A stretch of 64,000 nucleotides of DNA, taken from NCBI GenBank assembly GCA_938036625.1, contig CALHQH010000037.1, positions 1 through 64,000 of the forward strand. Direction: 5' to 3'. The position numbers and the translations under genes were made by a program. The DNA comes from an uncultured Candidatus Saccharibacteria bacterium. GTDB lineage: Bacteria; Patescibacteriota; Saccharimonadia; Saccharimonadales; Saccharimonadaceae. This document shows, in pieces, positions 1 through 7,104 of this stretch (the first letter of the stretch is position 1; each line of letters opens with the position of its first letter). Below the pieces are notes generated by a model that saw nothing but the letters and a program-made list of their open reading frames with translations, did not search any database and was not told the origin of the DNA.

Positions 1-146
1 GTAGCAATGATGGTCTCAAGCTCCGCAAAGCGCTTATTCTTGGCGGTAAAATCGGGTGCACTATACGCATCGGGCTGGGCAAGAAACTGCTCTAGCGCAG
101 CGCGCTCAGCCGTCAGGGTAGCGATATCGAGAGAAATTTTGGGCAT
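1..146 (-). CDS. prfA: Peptide chain release factor 1, N-terminal part (runs off window)
   Basis: Only the first 48 codons are in the window. The start is ATG on the minus strand at 146-144 and the gene continues leftward past base 1. The translation begins MPKISLDIATLTAERAALEQ and contains a FLAQPDAYSAPDFTAKNKRF stretch followed by AELETIIA. This fits the N-terminal helical domain of class I release factors, which lies before the codon-reading and GGQ domains; those are not visible here. rpmE lies upstream on the same strand, and rpmE-prfA adjacency is common in bacteria, which supports the call. A minus-strand TATAAT at 161-156 ends nine bases before the ATG, leaving little or no leader. 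RF2 could be an alternative, but prfB is found elsewhere in this window. Confidence 0.75.
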   Translation of the reverse strand, partial: MPKISLDIATLTAERAALEQFLAQPDAYSAPDFTAKNKRFAELETIIA

Positions 147-155
147 ATACTAATG

Positions 156-161
156 ATTATA
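156..161 (-). promoter_or_regulatory. -10 element of prfA
   Basis: A perfect TATAAT reads on the minus strand. Nine bases separate it from the prfA start codon, so transcription would begin within two or three bases of the ATG. No Shine-Dalgarno sequence fits in that space. Confidence 0.55.
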
Positions 162-317
162 CCACGGGGGTGGCTCTTGAGCTATTGGATATACTGAAGT
201 CGCAAAGTAACTACCAGCTCTACACAAGTGCCCATTACTCCGTCGCTTTGGTAGAAAAGAGAATATGTGTGAGGATTCAGATATTTTTGCTTGTACATGC
301 AATTATTGCATAATAGC

Positions 318-348
318 TTGACAAATTAAGAGAGAGAGAGAGTACCTT
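318..348 (+). promoter_or_regulatory. Putative promoter with (AG)7 repeat in the spacer
   Basis: TTGACA (318-323) and a TACCTT -10-like hexamer (343-348) are separated by 19 bases, of which 329-342 are seven AG dinucleotides. Loss of one AG unit would give the optimal 17-base spacer. It lies 40 bases before the start of the gene at 388. The -10 match is modest, so the assignment is tentative; the TATTAA and TATAAG sequences downstream have no -35 at proper distance. Confidence 0.4.
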
Positions 349-387
349 ATGTGGTATTAAGTATAAGTGTAGATAGAGAGTCAACAT

Positions 388-1629
388 ATGCAAAGAGACA
401 AACAGCCAGTATTGAGTCGGTTATACAAAATGCCCGAGTCAACACACGAGCAGAGTAACGATACACAAGAGAATATAGCAGCTCGGTTGCAAGATGCTAT
501 TAAAAAGCCTGAGGCTACAGAGGCATACAGCATTGGTACACTATATGGCCAGGATCACCCGCTTCGGCGTCTTGATTTATCGCTGGGTAGTGCTCTTGGT
601 GTGTCGCTTGTGCGAGAAGATTTACTCCCAAAGTCAGTGGAAGTTACAGCAAAGTACTTTGCACCGCATGAGTATGCTGCTGATGGGTCGAACTCGGCCA
701 TGATAGCATTTGATGCATATGATCATAAACCATTTAATGATATACGAGAATCAAAAGGCTCTGTATTCTTACTGAAGCAAACAGAGGGTTCTGCAGGTAA
801 GCTTCCTACAATGCCAACCATGGAGGATGTCACGTGGGGTGATAATTGTGCTGTTGGTGCGTATGTATCTGATGCAGGTGATATACAGTGGTTTCAGCTC
901 GTGCATGAGCCTGCTTCTCAGACTGAAAAAACATATCCAACGATTGAAAAAATTGATCTATCTAGCCACAAAGAGCTTCAGCAGGAACTTGATAGGGAGC
1001 TCGAAACATTTATTGCATCGCGAGAGGGGATAGACCAAGCATCAGAGGATGAAGCAACATCTGCCCAAGAAGAACCTGCGGCTGAAACAGTAGAGACTAA
1101 CGAGGCGCATGAGCTGCGCGAAAAAGCACACAGCATGATGGCGACAATCTTGGGTGAGATGCAAGAGCATGCCACAGAAGAAGCAGGCGAAATAACGCGC
1201 CCAAGTATCCTTGAGGATTATCTACTTGAGGGTGCTGATGACCCAGCAATGAGCGTGAAGATTATTCGAGATGGCGGCAACTGCTTTGTTGCAACACGTG
1301 AGCAGGGAGAGCCGCAAGTTGGGGTGCGCCGCGAGCACGTCGGTGGTGCAACGAATAACCCGAACCATAGTGATATCAGAACTGTCTTGCAGGGCGGTAC
1401 CATACGAAGCACCGAGTACGTATGGCAAGGTCCTGATAGGGGTCACTATAAGCATACCTGGACACTAGAGGATAATCCAGAGCGGTTTTATGCCGAGCTG
1501 TGTAAAATGCACGATATTATAACAGCTGACGTTATTGAGGTGCAGGCGAAAAAAGGCTTAGTAGGACGATTGGGTGGGGCAGTGCTGCGACTACGGAAGC
1601 GGAGCTATAGATCTATTCGGGGGAAGTAG
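388..1629 (+). CDS. Uncharacterised acidic soluble protein, 413 aa
   Basis: I do not recognise this protein. It has no signal peptide or membrane segment. The N-terminal third is folded-looking. Residues about 200-270 are Glu/Ala/Thr-rich and probably form a flexible or helical linker (REGIDQASEDEATSAQEEPA). A second conserved-looking region follows (IKIIRDGGNCFVATREQGEP and later STEYVWQGPDRGHYKHTW), and the tail is basic (LRLRKRSYRSIRGK). The acidic middle with a strongly basic end is unusual. It is the only plus-strand gene between rpmE and prfA, both on the minus strand, and it is more AT-rich than the nearby ribosomal genes. The ATG at 388 is preceded by a weak GAGAG. It resembles the other unrecognised soluble proteins in this window in style (61476, 27381) but I cannot show homology. 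Confidence 0.7.
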   Translation: MQRDKQPVLSRLYKMPESTHEQSNDTQENIAARLQDAIKKPEATEAYSIGTLYGQDHPLRRLDLSLGSALGVSLVREDLLPKSVEVTAKYFAPHEYAADGSNSAMIAFDAYDHKPFNDIRESKGSVFLLKQTEGSAGKLPTMPTMEDVTWGDNCAVGAYVSDAGDIQWFQLVHEPASQTEKTYPTIEKIDLSSHKELQQELDRELETFIASREGIDQASEDEATSAQEEPAAETVETNEAHELREKAHSMMATILGEMQEHATEEAGEITRPSILEDYLLEGADDPAMSVKIIRDGGNCFVATREQGEPQVGVRREHVGGATNNPNHSDIRTVLQGGTIRSTEYVWQGPDRGHYKHTWTLEDNPERFYAELCKMHDIITADVIEVQAKKGLVGRLGGAVLRLRKRSYRSIRGK

Positions 1630-1670
1630 CACCTCCATTCCATACGCACGATAAAAGCATAAACAATCAT

Positions 1671-1716
1671 TACAGCAACATAGCGGGGTCTTAAGACTAT
1701 CGTCTATGTTGCTGTA
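1671..1716 (+). terminator. 13-bp stem-loop after the 388-1629 gene
   Basis: A perfect 13-bp inverted repeat, 1671-1683 with 1704-1716 (arms TACAGCAACATAG and CTATGTTGCTGTA), encloses a 20-base loop that itself contains the palindrome GTCTTAAGAC. No T-tract follows, so it may be a processing or stability hairpin rather than an intrinsic terminator. Confidence 0.4.
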
Positions 1717-1788
1717 TGCTAGTGTGGTGCACAAAACCTCTCACTAAGATTGGCAAGTAGGAGCATGGGGATAAGCTAGCATATAGCA

Positions 1789-1821
1789 AATACTCACCCT
1801 TTTAGAAAAAGGGTGAGTATT
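1789..1821 (-). terminator. Terminator hairpin of rpmE
   Basis: A perfect 15-bp stem (1789-1803 with 1807-1821) with a three-base loop starts 22 bases past the rpmE stop on the minus strand. The stem contains AAAAGGGTGAGTATT. On the minus strand it is followed by TTTGCTAT. Its position and strength fit a terminator. Confidence 0.7.
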
Positions 1822-1842
1822 ATACCATTGCCTTGCAAATAT

Positions 1843-2199
1843 TTACGCAGCCTTAGCGAAATCGTCTTTGCCAGCGCTTGCTTGAGCGGCTTTGGCGGCC
1901 TTTTTGGCGTTTTGCTTCTTGGCTTTGTTGGCCAGAGCGGCGCGGCGTGCCTCGGCAGCTTTGCGGCGTGCCTCGAAGCGGTCGACTCGGCCCTCGGTGT
2001 CGATAATCTTCTCCTCACCAGTGAAGAATGGGTGAGACTTGCTGGAGATATGGACCTTGACGAGTGGATACTCGTTGCCATCCTCCCAGGTAATGGTGTC
2101 GTCGGTAGCAACCGTCGACTGCGTCAAAAACGCAAAGCCCGCCTGATCATCGCTAAATACGACAGGGCGGTAGGTTTGTGGGTGAATACTGCTTTTCAT
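1843..2199 (-). CDS. rpmE: 50S ribosomal protein L31 with Ala/Lys-rich C-terminal extension
   Basis: This is bL31 of the large ribosomal subunit. The start at 2199 gives [20 protein letters not shown], the type-B-like N-terminus, followed by [20 protein letters not shown] and [10 protein letters not shown], which carry the typical SHPF(F/Y)TG motif. There is no CxxC zinc pair, so it is the zinc-free form. The last 45 or so residues ([20 protein letters not shown] and on) are a disordered Ala/Lys-rich extension, making 118 residues against the usual 80-90. A start 13 codons upstream is possible, but a minus-strand TACAAT nine bases before 2199 argues for a near-leaderless message. The gene lies upstream of prfA with an unrelated plus-strand gene between them. 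Confidence 0.92.
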   Translation of the reverse strand: MKSSIHPQTYRPVVFSDDQAGFAFLTQSTVATDDTITWEDGNEYPLVKVHISSKSHPFFTGEEKIIDTEGRVDRFEARRKAAEARRAALANKAKKQNAKKAAKAAQASAGKDDFAKAA

Positions 2200-2320
2200 A
2201 ACCGCTATATTGTAGCAGAGAGGGTGGGGGGTTGTCAAAGCAATGCCTTGATAGCCATAAAACTAAGCTATTCTGTTGAGAAAGTGGTATTATATCAGTA
2301 TCAGATAAGGAGAATAGTAT

Positions 2321-3898
2321 ATGTCACATGCCTCAGAACATATAACATTGCCAGACCATCACGAGCAGAGTGAGCCAAAAAAAGTACTCGCCTATAATGA
2401 GCAGAGTGAGCAAAGACACATCCCCAGCGAAGAAATCTATATACAGACTAAACTTAGCAAAGAATATCTTGGTGATGGTATTCGGCCAACGTATGAGGTA
2501 GATGGGCTGCGATTCTGCTTTCGCAATAGCGGCGAGGCGCCACAGTTGCCGCACGCAGTGTATGCCGACCAAACGTATAAGAATCCACTGCCATCTGCCA
2601 ATCAAGAAGCTGTCGCGCAACAGATTGAGCAGTATTCTACACGGAAGCTCGATAGAGACAGTTGCTTAGTTGCAACGACAACGCCAGAGGGAGTAATGAG
2701 ACTGTGCGAGAGGATCATTGGTGACATTGATGAGCAATTCTTGATTGGTCGATATGAAGACGATTTGCGCCGAGGCGACATCAGTACACCACGAATACAA
2801 CGCTTGACAGATGAGATGATTGCTGCGGTTGCCTTCGATGAGAATAACGACCCAGCAGAAGAATCATCTAATACTGATGGATTGGCATTGGTGGTTGCGG
2901 CGTATTGTGGTGATATGACGGCTATGCAGTTGCTTGATCAAAAGCTAAATATGTTGTATCAAACACTCGAAGCCCAGCAACGAGAAGTGGAGATTGCGCT
3001 TGCTCGAGGATGGGCGACACGTCAGGAGAGTCGAACCTTTGAGGGTTCTGAGATGATGGGCGCAAGCGAAGTTGCGCTTGTCCACTCAACATCACATAGG
3101 GTTGAGCGTGATGATGAGGGTAATGTCATTTTGCAACCACTTGCTGCACACACTGATAGTGCGCAGCCTTATGCACATTCTTCGCTGCACTTTACGCCAA
3201 ACGGGCAGGTTGCATCGCATTCGTATGGGGTATGGGATCAGAGCAATAAGCTTATTGTGACCAATATGCAAGAGATGATTGATAGAAATGGCTTGCCTGT
3301 ATCGATGAATAGTTCAGATACATACTTTACGCGTAGCCCTGGCGAAGTTCTCGTGTTGCCTGGTGCACTCGTTGTCGAACCAGTTGAAAATATAGAGGAT
3401 GGTAGCATTATTGCTGAGGACAGCGAGGGGTGCAAATATGTCGCGCGAGATAACTATACCGACAAGCAGAAGCAAGTGATTGCTCAGCTCGTTGTTGAAT
3501 ATGGGATCGCCCCTGATGGATATAGCGATGAGGCAATTGTCCGCGAAGCAGCACTCCGCATGACAGAAAAACGTCTTGGCGTGCGCGAGTATACGACAAT
3601 TGGGCAGAATGATGTGTTTGCACAGCGTTATGCTGCTCTTGCGGAGTCTTTGGGTGTTGGTATGATTAGTCATATGAACTCGGCTGATTATGCGATGGAG
3701 CGTGCAGTGCAAGGTTTTTCGCAGGAGAATGATTGGCATGATGATCCAACATTACACTTCTCAATGTTCCAAAATGGTAAACTGCCATCGCTTGATGCAA
3801 TGCGTACTGCGGTGTGGGCTGGTTATTTGCCAGCAGTCGATATTGCCAAAGCACACACAAAAGCAGACGCGCACATCAATAGCGGTCTAGAATATTAG
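2321..3898 (+). CDS. Uncharacterised soluble protein, 525 aa
   Basis: I do not recognise this protein. No signal peptide, membrane segment or catalytic motif is evident. The N-terminal 40 residues are polar and carry a repeated NEQSE/HEQSE motif. A helical stretch around residues 205-235 (MQLLDQKLNMLYQTLEAQQR) looks like a short coiled coil. Residues about 250-350 contain a His-containing beta-rich segment (HSSLHFTPNGQVASHSYGVW). The codon use is AT-rich compared with rpsB next to it. The start is well supported: AAGGAG stands about nine bases before ATG 2321, with a TATTAT-like -10 about 25 bases further up. It stands alone between rpmE (divergent) and rpsB (own promoter). A lineage-specific protein is the most that can be said. 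Confidence 0.75.
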   Translation: MSHASEHITLPDHHEQSEPKKVLAYNEQSEQRHIPSEEIYIQTKLSKEYLGDGIRPTYEVDGLRFCFRNSGEAPQLPHAVYADQTYKNPLPSANQEAVAQQIEQYSTRKLDRDSCLVATTTPEGVMRLCERIIGDIDEQFLIGRYEDDLRRGDISTPRIQRLTDEMIAAVAFDENNDPAEESSNTDGLALVVAAYCGDMTAMQLLDQKLNMLYQTLEAQQREVEIALARGWATRQESRTFEGSEMMGASEVALVHSTSHRVERDDEGNVILQPLAAHTDSAQPYAHSSLHFTPNGQVASHSYGVWDQSNKLIVTNMQEMIDRNGLPVSMNSSDTYFTRSPGEVLVLPGALVVEPVENIEDGSIIAEDSEGCKYVARDNYTDKQKQVIAQLVVEYGIAPDGYSDEAIVREAALRMTEKRLGVREYTTIGQNDVFAQRYAALAESLGVGMISHMNSADYAMERAVQGFSQENDWHDDPTLHFSMFQNGKLPSLDAMRTAVWAGYLPAVDIAKAHTKADAHINSGLEY

Positions 3899-3953
3899 CA
3901 GCTTTCTTGCATGAGAAATGCAGCCATACCTATGAGAATGACACGTAGTATGC

Positions 3954-4014
3954 TATAATTCTCTCGTAATCAACCATAACGACACAGCTCCACACCACTC
4001 CATACCGTGTGGGG
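3954..4014 (+). promoter_or_regulatory. rpsB promoter -10 and leader hairpin
   Basis: TATAAT at 3954-3959 would start a leader of about 73 bases before rpsB. The leader contains an 8-bp hairpin, 3988-3995 with 4007-4014 (arms CTCCACAC and GTGTGGGG, one wobble), just before the ribosome binding site AAAAAGGAG at 4021-4029. Autoregulation by S2 through its leader is known in other bacteria; whether this hairpin serves that role is inference. Confidence 0.5.
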
Positions 4015-4038
4015 CAAGGCAAAAAGGAGTAATGCGAT

Positions 4039-4740
4039 ATGGCCGTGCAGGCAGATATCAAGGCTTTGTTTGAAGCCGGTGCTCATTTTGGGCACAAGAC
4101 CAGCCGGTGGCATCCGAAGATGGCACCATACATTCATAGCAAGCGGCAAGATAGCCACATCATCGACCTCGCCAAGACGGTCGAGGCGCTGAATGTGGCG
4201 CTGCCCATCATTAGCAAAACGGTGGCAAGCGGCAAGCAAGTCCTCTTCGTTGGCACCAAGAAGCAGGCGAAGGACATCACCCGCCAGGCTGCCGAGGCAG
4301 TTGGCCAGCCGTATGTGACCAACCGCTGGGTTGGTGGGATGCTCACCAATGTGACGACTACCACTGCGCAGATCAAGAAGCTCAAAGACTTGGAGCGCCG
4401 CATGGCCAGTGGTGATCTCGAGAAGCGCTACAACAAGCTAGAGGTCCAGCGTTACCAAGAAGAGATCGACAGCCTCAACTTCAAATACGGCGGTATTAAA
4501 GACCTCAATGGCAAGCCTGGCCTGGTGCTAGTGCTCGATATCTTGGCCGACAACAACGCTTTGCGCGAGGCGAAGACGCTGGGTGTGCCAGTGATCGGTA
4601 TTGTTGACACTAACGCCAACCCCGACCTGGTTGATTATCCTATCCCCGCTAACGATGATGCGATCAAGAGCCTGCAGCTGATGCTCGACTACTTCAGTGC
4701 AGCAGTCAACGAGGGCAAGGCAACGAAGGAGGAGAACTAA
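4039..4740 (+). CDS. rpsB: 30S ribosomal protein S2
   Basis: uS2 is the small-subunit protein that bridges head and body and recruits S1 where S1 is present. The protein begins MAVQADIKALFEAGAHFGHK and carries the family signatures GAHFGHKTSRWHPKM, YVTNRWVGGMLTN and DNNALREAKTLGVPVIGIVD. At 233 residues it has the usual length for the core domain without long extensions. The start at 4039 is nine bases after AAAAAGGAG; an ATG at 4032 is out of frame. It is the first gene of an rpsB-tsf operon, two bases apart from tsf, the standard bacterial order. GC-rich codon use (GCC, CTC, AAG) marks it as a highly expressed housekeeping gene. Confidence 0.98.
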   Translation: MAVQADIKALFEAGAHFGHKTSRWHPKMAPYIHSKRQDSHIIDLAKTVEALNVALPIISKTVASGKQVLFVGTKKQAKDITRQAAEAVGQPYVTNRWVGGMLTNVTTTTAQIKKLKDLERRMASGDLEKRYNKLEVQRYQEEIDSLNFKYGGIKDLNGKPGLVLVLDILADNNALREAKTLGVPVIGIVDTNANPDLVDYPIPANDDAIKSLQLMLDYFSAAVNEGKATKEEN

Positions 4741-4742
4741 CC

Positions 4743-5339
4743 ATGGCTGTGACGATTGATGACATCAAGAAGCTCAAAGAGCTAACTGGCATTGGCCTGA
4801 CCGATGCTAAGAAGGCGCTGGTGGAGGCCGAAGGTGACTTCGACTCAGCGCTTAATGCCCTGCGCAAAAAAGGCCTAACCAAAGCAGAGAAAAAGGGCGA
4901 CCGCGAGACCCGCGAAGGGTTGATCGAGAGCTATGTCCACAGTGGCCGGATCGGCGTGGTGGTCGAGGTCAACTGCGAGACGGATTTTGTGGCCCGCCTG
5001 CCTGAGTTTAAGGAGTTTGCGCACCAGATTGCTATGCAAGTTGCTGCGATGAACCCACGCTATGCTACGATGGACGACATCCCAGCTGAGGTGTACGACG
5101 CCAAGAAGCAGGAGTTCCTCGCCAGCGATGCTTTGGCAAGCAAGCCGGAGGCAATGCGCGACCAAATCGTCGAAGGGCAGCTCAAGAAGCACTTCGCCGA
5201 GCAGGTCTTGGCCGAGCAAGCCTTTGTGCTCGACGACAGCAAGACAGTTGGCCAGCTCATCAAAGAGCAGGTGGCACTGCGCGGCGAGAACGTCCGCGTT
5301 AGCCAGTTCAAGCGGATTGAACTGGGCGTGACAGAGTAG
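4743..5339 (+). CDS. tsf: Elongation factor Ts
   Basis: EF-Ts is the guanine-nucleotide exchange factor for EF-Tu. Visible features are the N-terminal UBA-like domain (IKKLKELTGIGLTDAKKALV), the conserved SYVHSGRIGVVVEVNCETDF core motif, and one dimerisation core. At 198 residues this is the short form with a single core domain, as in Thermus-like EF-Ts, against about 280 residues in E. coli. It follows rpsB with two bases between, so the two are co-transcribed, and a strong terminator begins 25 bases after the stop codon. Confidence 0.98.
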   Translation: MAVTIDDIKKLKELTGIGLTDAKKALVEAEGDFDSALNALRKKGLTKAEKKGDRETREGLIESYVHSGRIGVVVEVNCETDFVARLPEFKEFAHQIAMQVAAMNPRYATMDDIPAEVYDAKKQEFLASDALASKPEAMRDQIVEGQLKKHFAEQVLAEQAFVLDDSKTVGQLIKEQVALRGENVRVSQFKRIELGVTE

Positions 5340-5364
5340 TCACGAGAGAGTAAGCTGTTGCGCA

Positions 5365-5399
5365 GCGAGTGGCATGACAGATGTGCCACTCGCTTTTTG
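5365..5399 (+). terminator. Terminator of rpsB-tsf
   Basis: A perfect 10-bp GC-rich stem (arms GCGAGTGGCA and TGCCACTCGC, 5365-5374 with 5384-5393) is followed by TTTTTG. This is a classic intrinsic terminator. Confidence 0.92.
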
Positions 5400-5492
5400 T
5401 GGCTTCATCCGCCTCCTCCTATCGACTGCGCTATGTGGGCGGAGTGCAAAAGAGATAGTGATAACCACTGGTACTTCATAGTTTTTTGTATA

Positions 5493-5610
5493 CCCTCACG
5501 GCAAGATCGCTGCACAAGAAAATATATGGAGACCAGCGAATACACGAACAGGTAAGCCTCTCGCACCATTTGGCCGGAATATTTTCGGTGTAGTGAGTAT
5601 GCTGTGAGGG
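5493..5610 (+). ncRNA. Structured intergenic element, copy A
   Basis: This is one of three related elements. The core has two conserved strands: ACAAGAAAATATATGGAG (5514-5531) with the ACCAGC that follows, and TGGCCGGAATATTTTCGG (5571-5588). The two strands pair as GAAAAT/ATTTTC and GACCAG/TTGGCC (one mismatch in the second). The flanks 5493-5513 and 5590-5610 form a 21-position outer stem with two mismatches and four G-T pairs; the G-T pairs are compatible with an RNA of plus orientation. The rest of the 450-base gap between tsf and frr shows only the tsf terminator and the frr promoter (TACAAT near 5758). The element could also be a small palindromic mobile repeat. Confidence 0.55.
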
Positions 5611-5789
5611 CACTGTACCGATTCTAGGATTATGAATTAAGACCTAGATGAGCAATGCTGAGGGGCACTTCACCCAAATAGGATCTCATCGAGTAAGCGC
5701 AAGCAACAATGCCCGCTATTTTTCTACAAACTCTCCTCATACCCTGGCAAATAATGGTACAATAAAGGAAAACCAAGAAGGAGATCGCG

Positions 5790-6344
5790 ATGTTTGATAC
5801 CACCCCCTACGAAGAAAAGATGAACCATGTGCTGGAGCACCTGGAGGAGCGCCTGGGGAAGATCCGCACGGGCCGGGCTCATGCCAGTATGCTGGATGGC
5901 ATTATGGTCGAGGCGTATGGCACCAGCATGCCGCTCAACCAAGTGGCCAACGTGACGGCGCCAGAGGCGACGCTATTGCAGATCACGCCATTTGACCCGG
6001 CTAATTTGCAAAAGATCGCTAGCGCCATCCGGGCCGACCAAGCGCTTGGCCTCAACCCAAGCGACGATGGCCACGTCGTCCGTGTACCAGTGCCGCCGCT
6101 CACAGAGGAGCGCCGCAAGCAACTGGTTAAGCAAGCCAGCGAGAAGGTAGAAGAAGCGCGCATTGCTCTGCGTGGGGTACGCCAAGACGCCCTGAAGGAT
6201 GCCAAGCGACGCAAAGAAGCCAAGGAGCTGAGCGAAGATGACGTGAAGGCGGTGGAGAAGGAGATCGATCGCCTCATGGCACAGCACCAAGCCACAATAG
6301 AAGCCGCCTTTGCCGCTAAAGAGAAGGATATTTTGACGATTTAA
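5790..6344 (+). CDS. frr: Ribosome recycling factor
   Basis: RRF, with EF-G, splits the post-termination ribosome. The 184-residue protein has the usual length and the signatures KIRTGRAHASMLDGIMVEAY, PLNQVANVTAPEATLLQITP, and in the last third VPPLTEERRKQLVKQASEKV and EEARIALRGVRQDALKDAKR. The arginine-rich tip motif is thus intact. The start at 5790 follows AAGAAGGAG with proper spacing. A TACAAT about 30 bases upstream suggests its own promoter, separate from tsf, from which it is divided by a terminator and element A. uppS follows 40 bases downstream, the common frr-uppS order. Confidence 0.97.
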   Translation: MFDTTPYEEKMNHVLEHLEERLGKIRTGRAHASMLDGIMVEAYGTSMPLNQVANVTAPEATLLQITPFDPANLQKIASAIRADQALGLNPSDDGHVVRVPVPPLTEERRKQLVKQASEKVEEARIALRGVRQDALKDAKRRKEAKELSEDDVKAVEKEIDRLMAQHQATIEAAFAAKEKDILTI

Positions 6345-6384
6345 TGATGCGCTCTCTGCTGACGTACGCAACCAACCGCCCATC

Positions 6385-7092
6385 ATGGAGCCAGGCATGA
6401 GTGCTACCATGCACTTGCCGCAGCATGTTGGCTATATTGTTGATGGCAATCGGCGCTGGGCCAAGCAGCGTGGCCTCTCAGCCCAAGAGGGGCACAGCGC
6501 GGGCTACGAGAAGCTGCGCGATATTGCCCTTACTACCATCGAGCGTGGCGTGCCCTACGTCAGCGCCTATATCTTTAGCACCGAGAATTGGCACCGCAGC
6601 GGCCCAGAGGTCAAGCACTTGATGAATCTGCTGGTGACGATGCTCGACCAAGACCTGCCGATCTTCATCGAGCATGGAGTGCGCATCCGCGTGGCGGGGA
6701 CGCGCCTGCGCCTAAGCCGGCGGGTCAAGAAGGCAATTGATGCTGCCGAGGCTGCCACCAAGGATTTGCAGCGGGGTACGATGGTGCTGTCGTTTAATTA
6801 TGGTGGGCAGCAGGAGATCATCGACGCAGTCAACCGCTTGCGCAAAACGCTCTCTGTCCACAAGAAGGTAACAGCGCAGATCTTTGAGCAATTTTTGTAT
6901 ACACCAGATGTGCCGCCGTGTGATTTGATCGTTCGCACCAGTGGTGAGCAGCGGCTGAGCAACTTTATGCTGTGGCGCAGTGCCTATAGCGAGCTGCTGT
7001 TTCTCGATAAACCATGGCCAGATATGACACATGCCGACGTCGATGCTTTGCTGGCCGAGTATGCCCGGCGGCAGCGGCGCTTTGGAGGATAA
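6385..7092 (+). CDS. uppS: Isoprenyl (undecaprenyl) diphosphate synthase
   Basis: This cis-prenyltransferase condenses isopentenyl diphosphate onto farnesyl diphosphate to make the C55 lipid carrier for peptidoglycan and other glycans. The catalytic signature HVGYIVDGNRRWAKQRG is present, with the active-site Asp; the Met that normally precedes Asp is Val here. Further family motifs are YVSAYIFSTENWHRSG and the C-terminal DLIVRTSGEQRLSNFMLWRS, followed by SELLFLDKPWPD, which bind the IPP substrate and Mg. The length of 235 is near normal. The start is uncertain: ATG 6385 or ATG 6397 (MSATMHLPQH) are both possible and neither has a strong Shine-Dalgarno site. It is followed 12 bases later by rseP, as in many bacteria, and works in one pathway with uppP at 19568. 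Confidence 0.93.
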   Translation: MEPGMSATMHLPQHVGYIVDGNRRWAKQRGLSAQEGHSAGYEKLRDIALTTIERGVPYVSAYIFSTENWHRSGPEVKHLMNLLVTMLDQDLPIFIEHGVRIRVAGTRLRLSRRVKKAIDAAEAATKDLQRGTMVLSFNYGGQQEIIDAVNRLRKTLSVHKKVTAQIFEQFLYTPDVPPCDLIVRTSGEQRLSNFMLWRSAYSELLFLDKPWPDMTHADVDALLAEYARRQRRFGG

Positions 7093-7104
7093 CGAAGGAG
7101 GAAT

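Noticed and set aside
5400..5460. CCGCC...GGCGG stem as a possible tRNA
   Set aside because: No cloverleaf, no anticodon arm or T-arm consensus.
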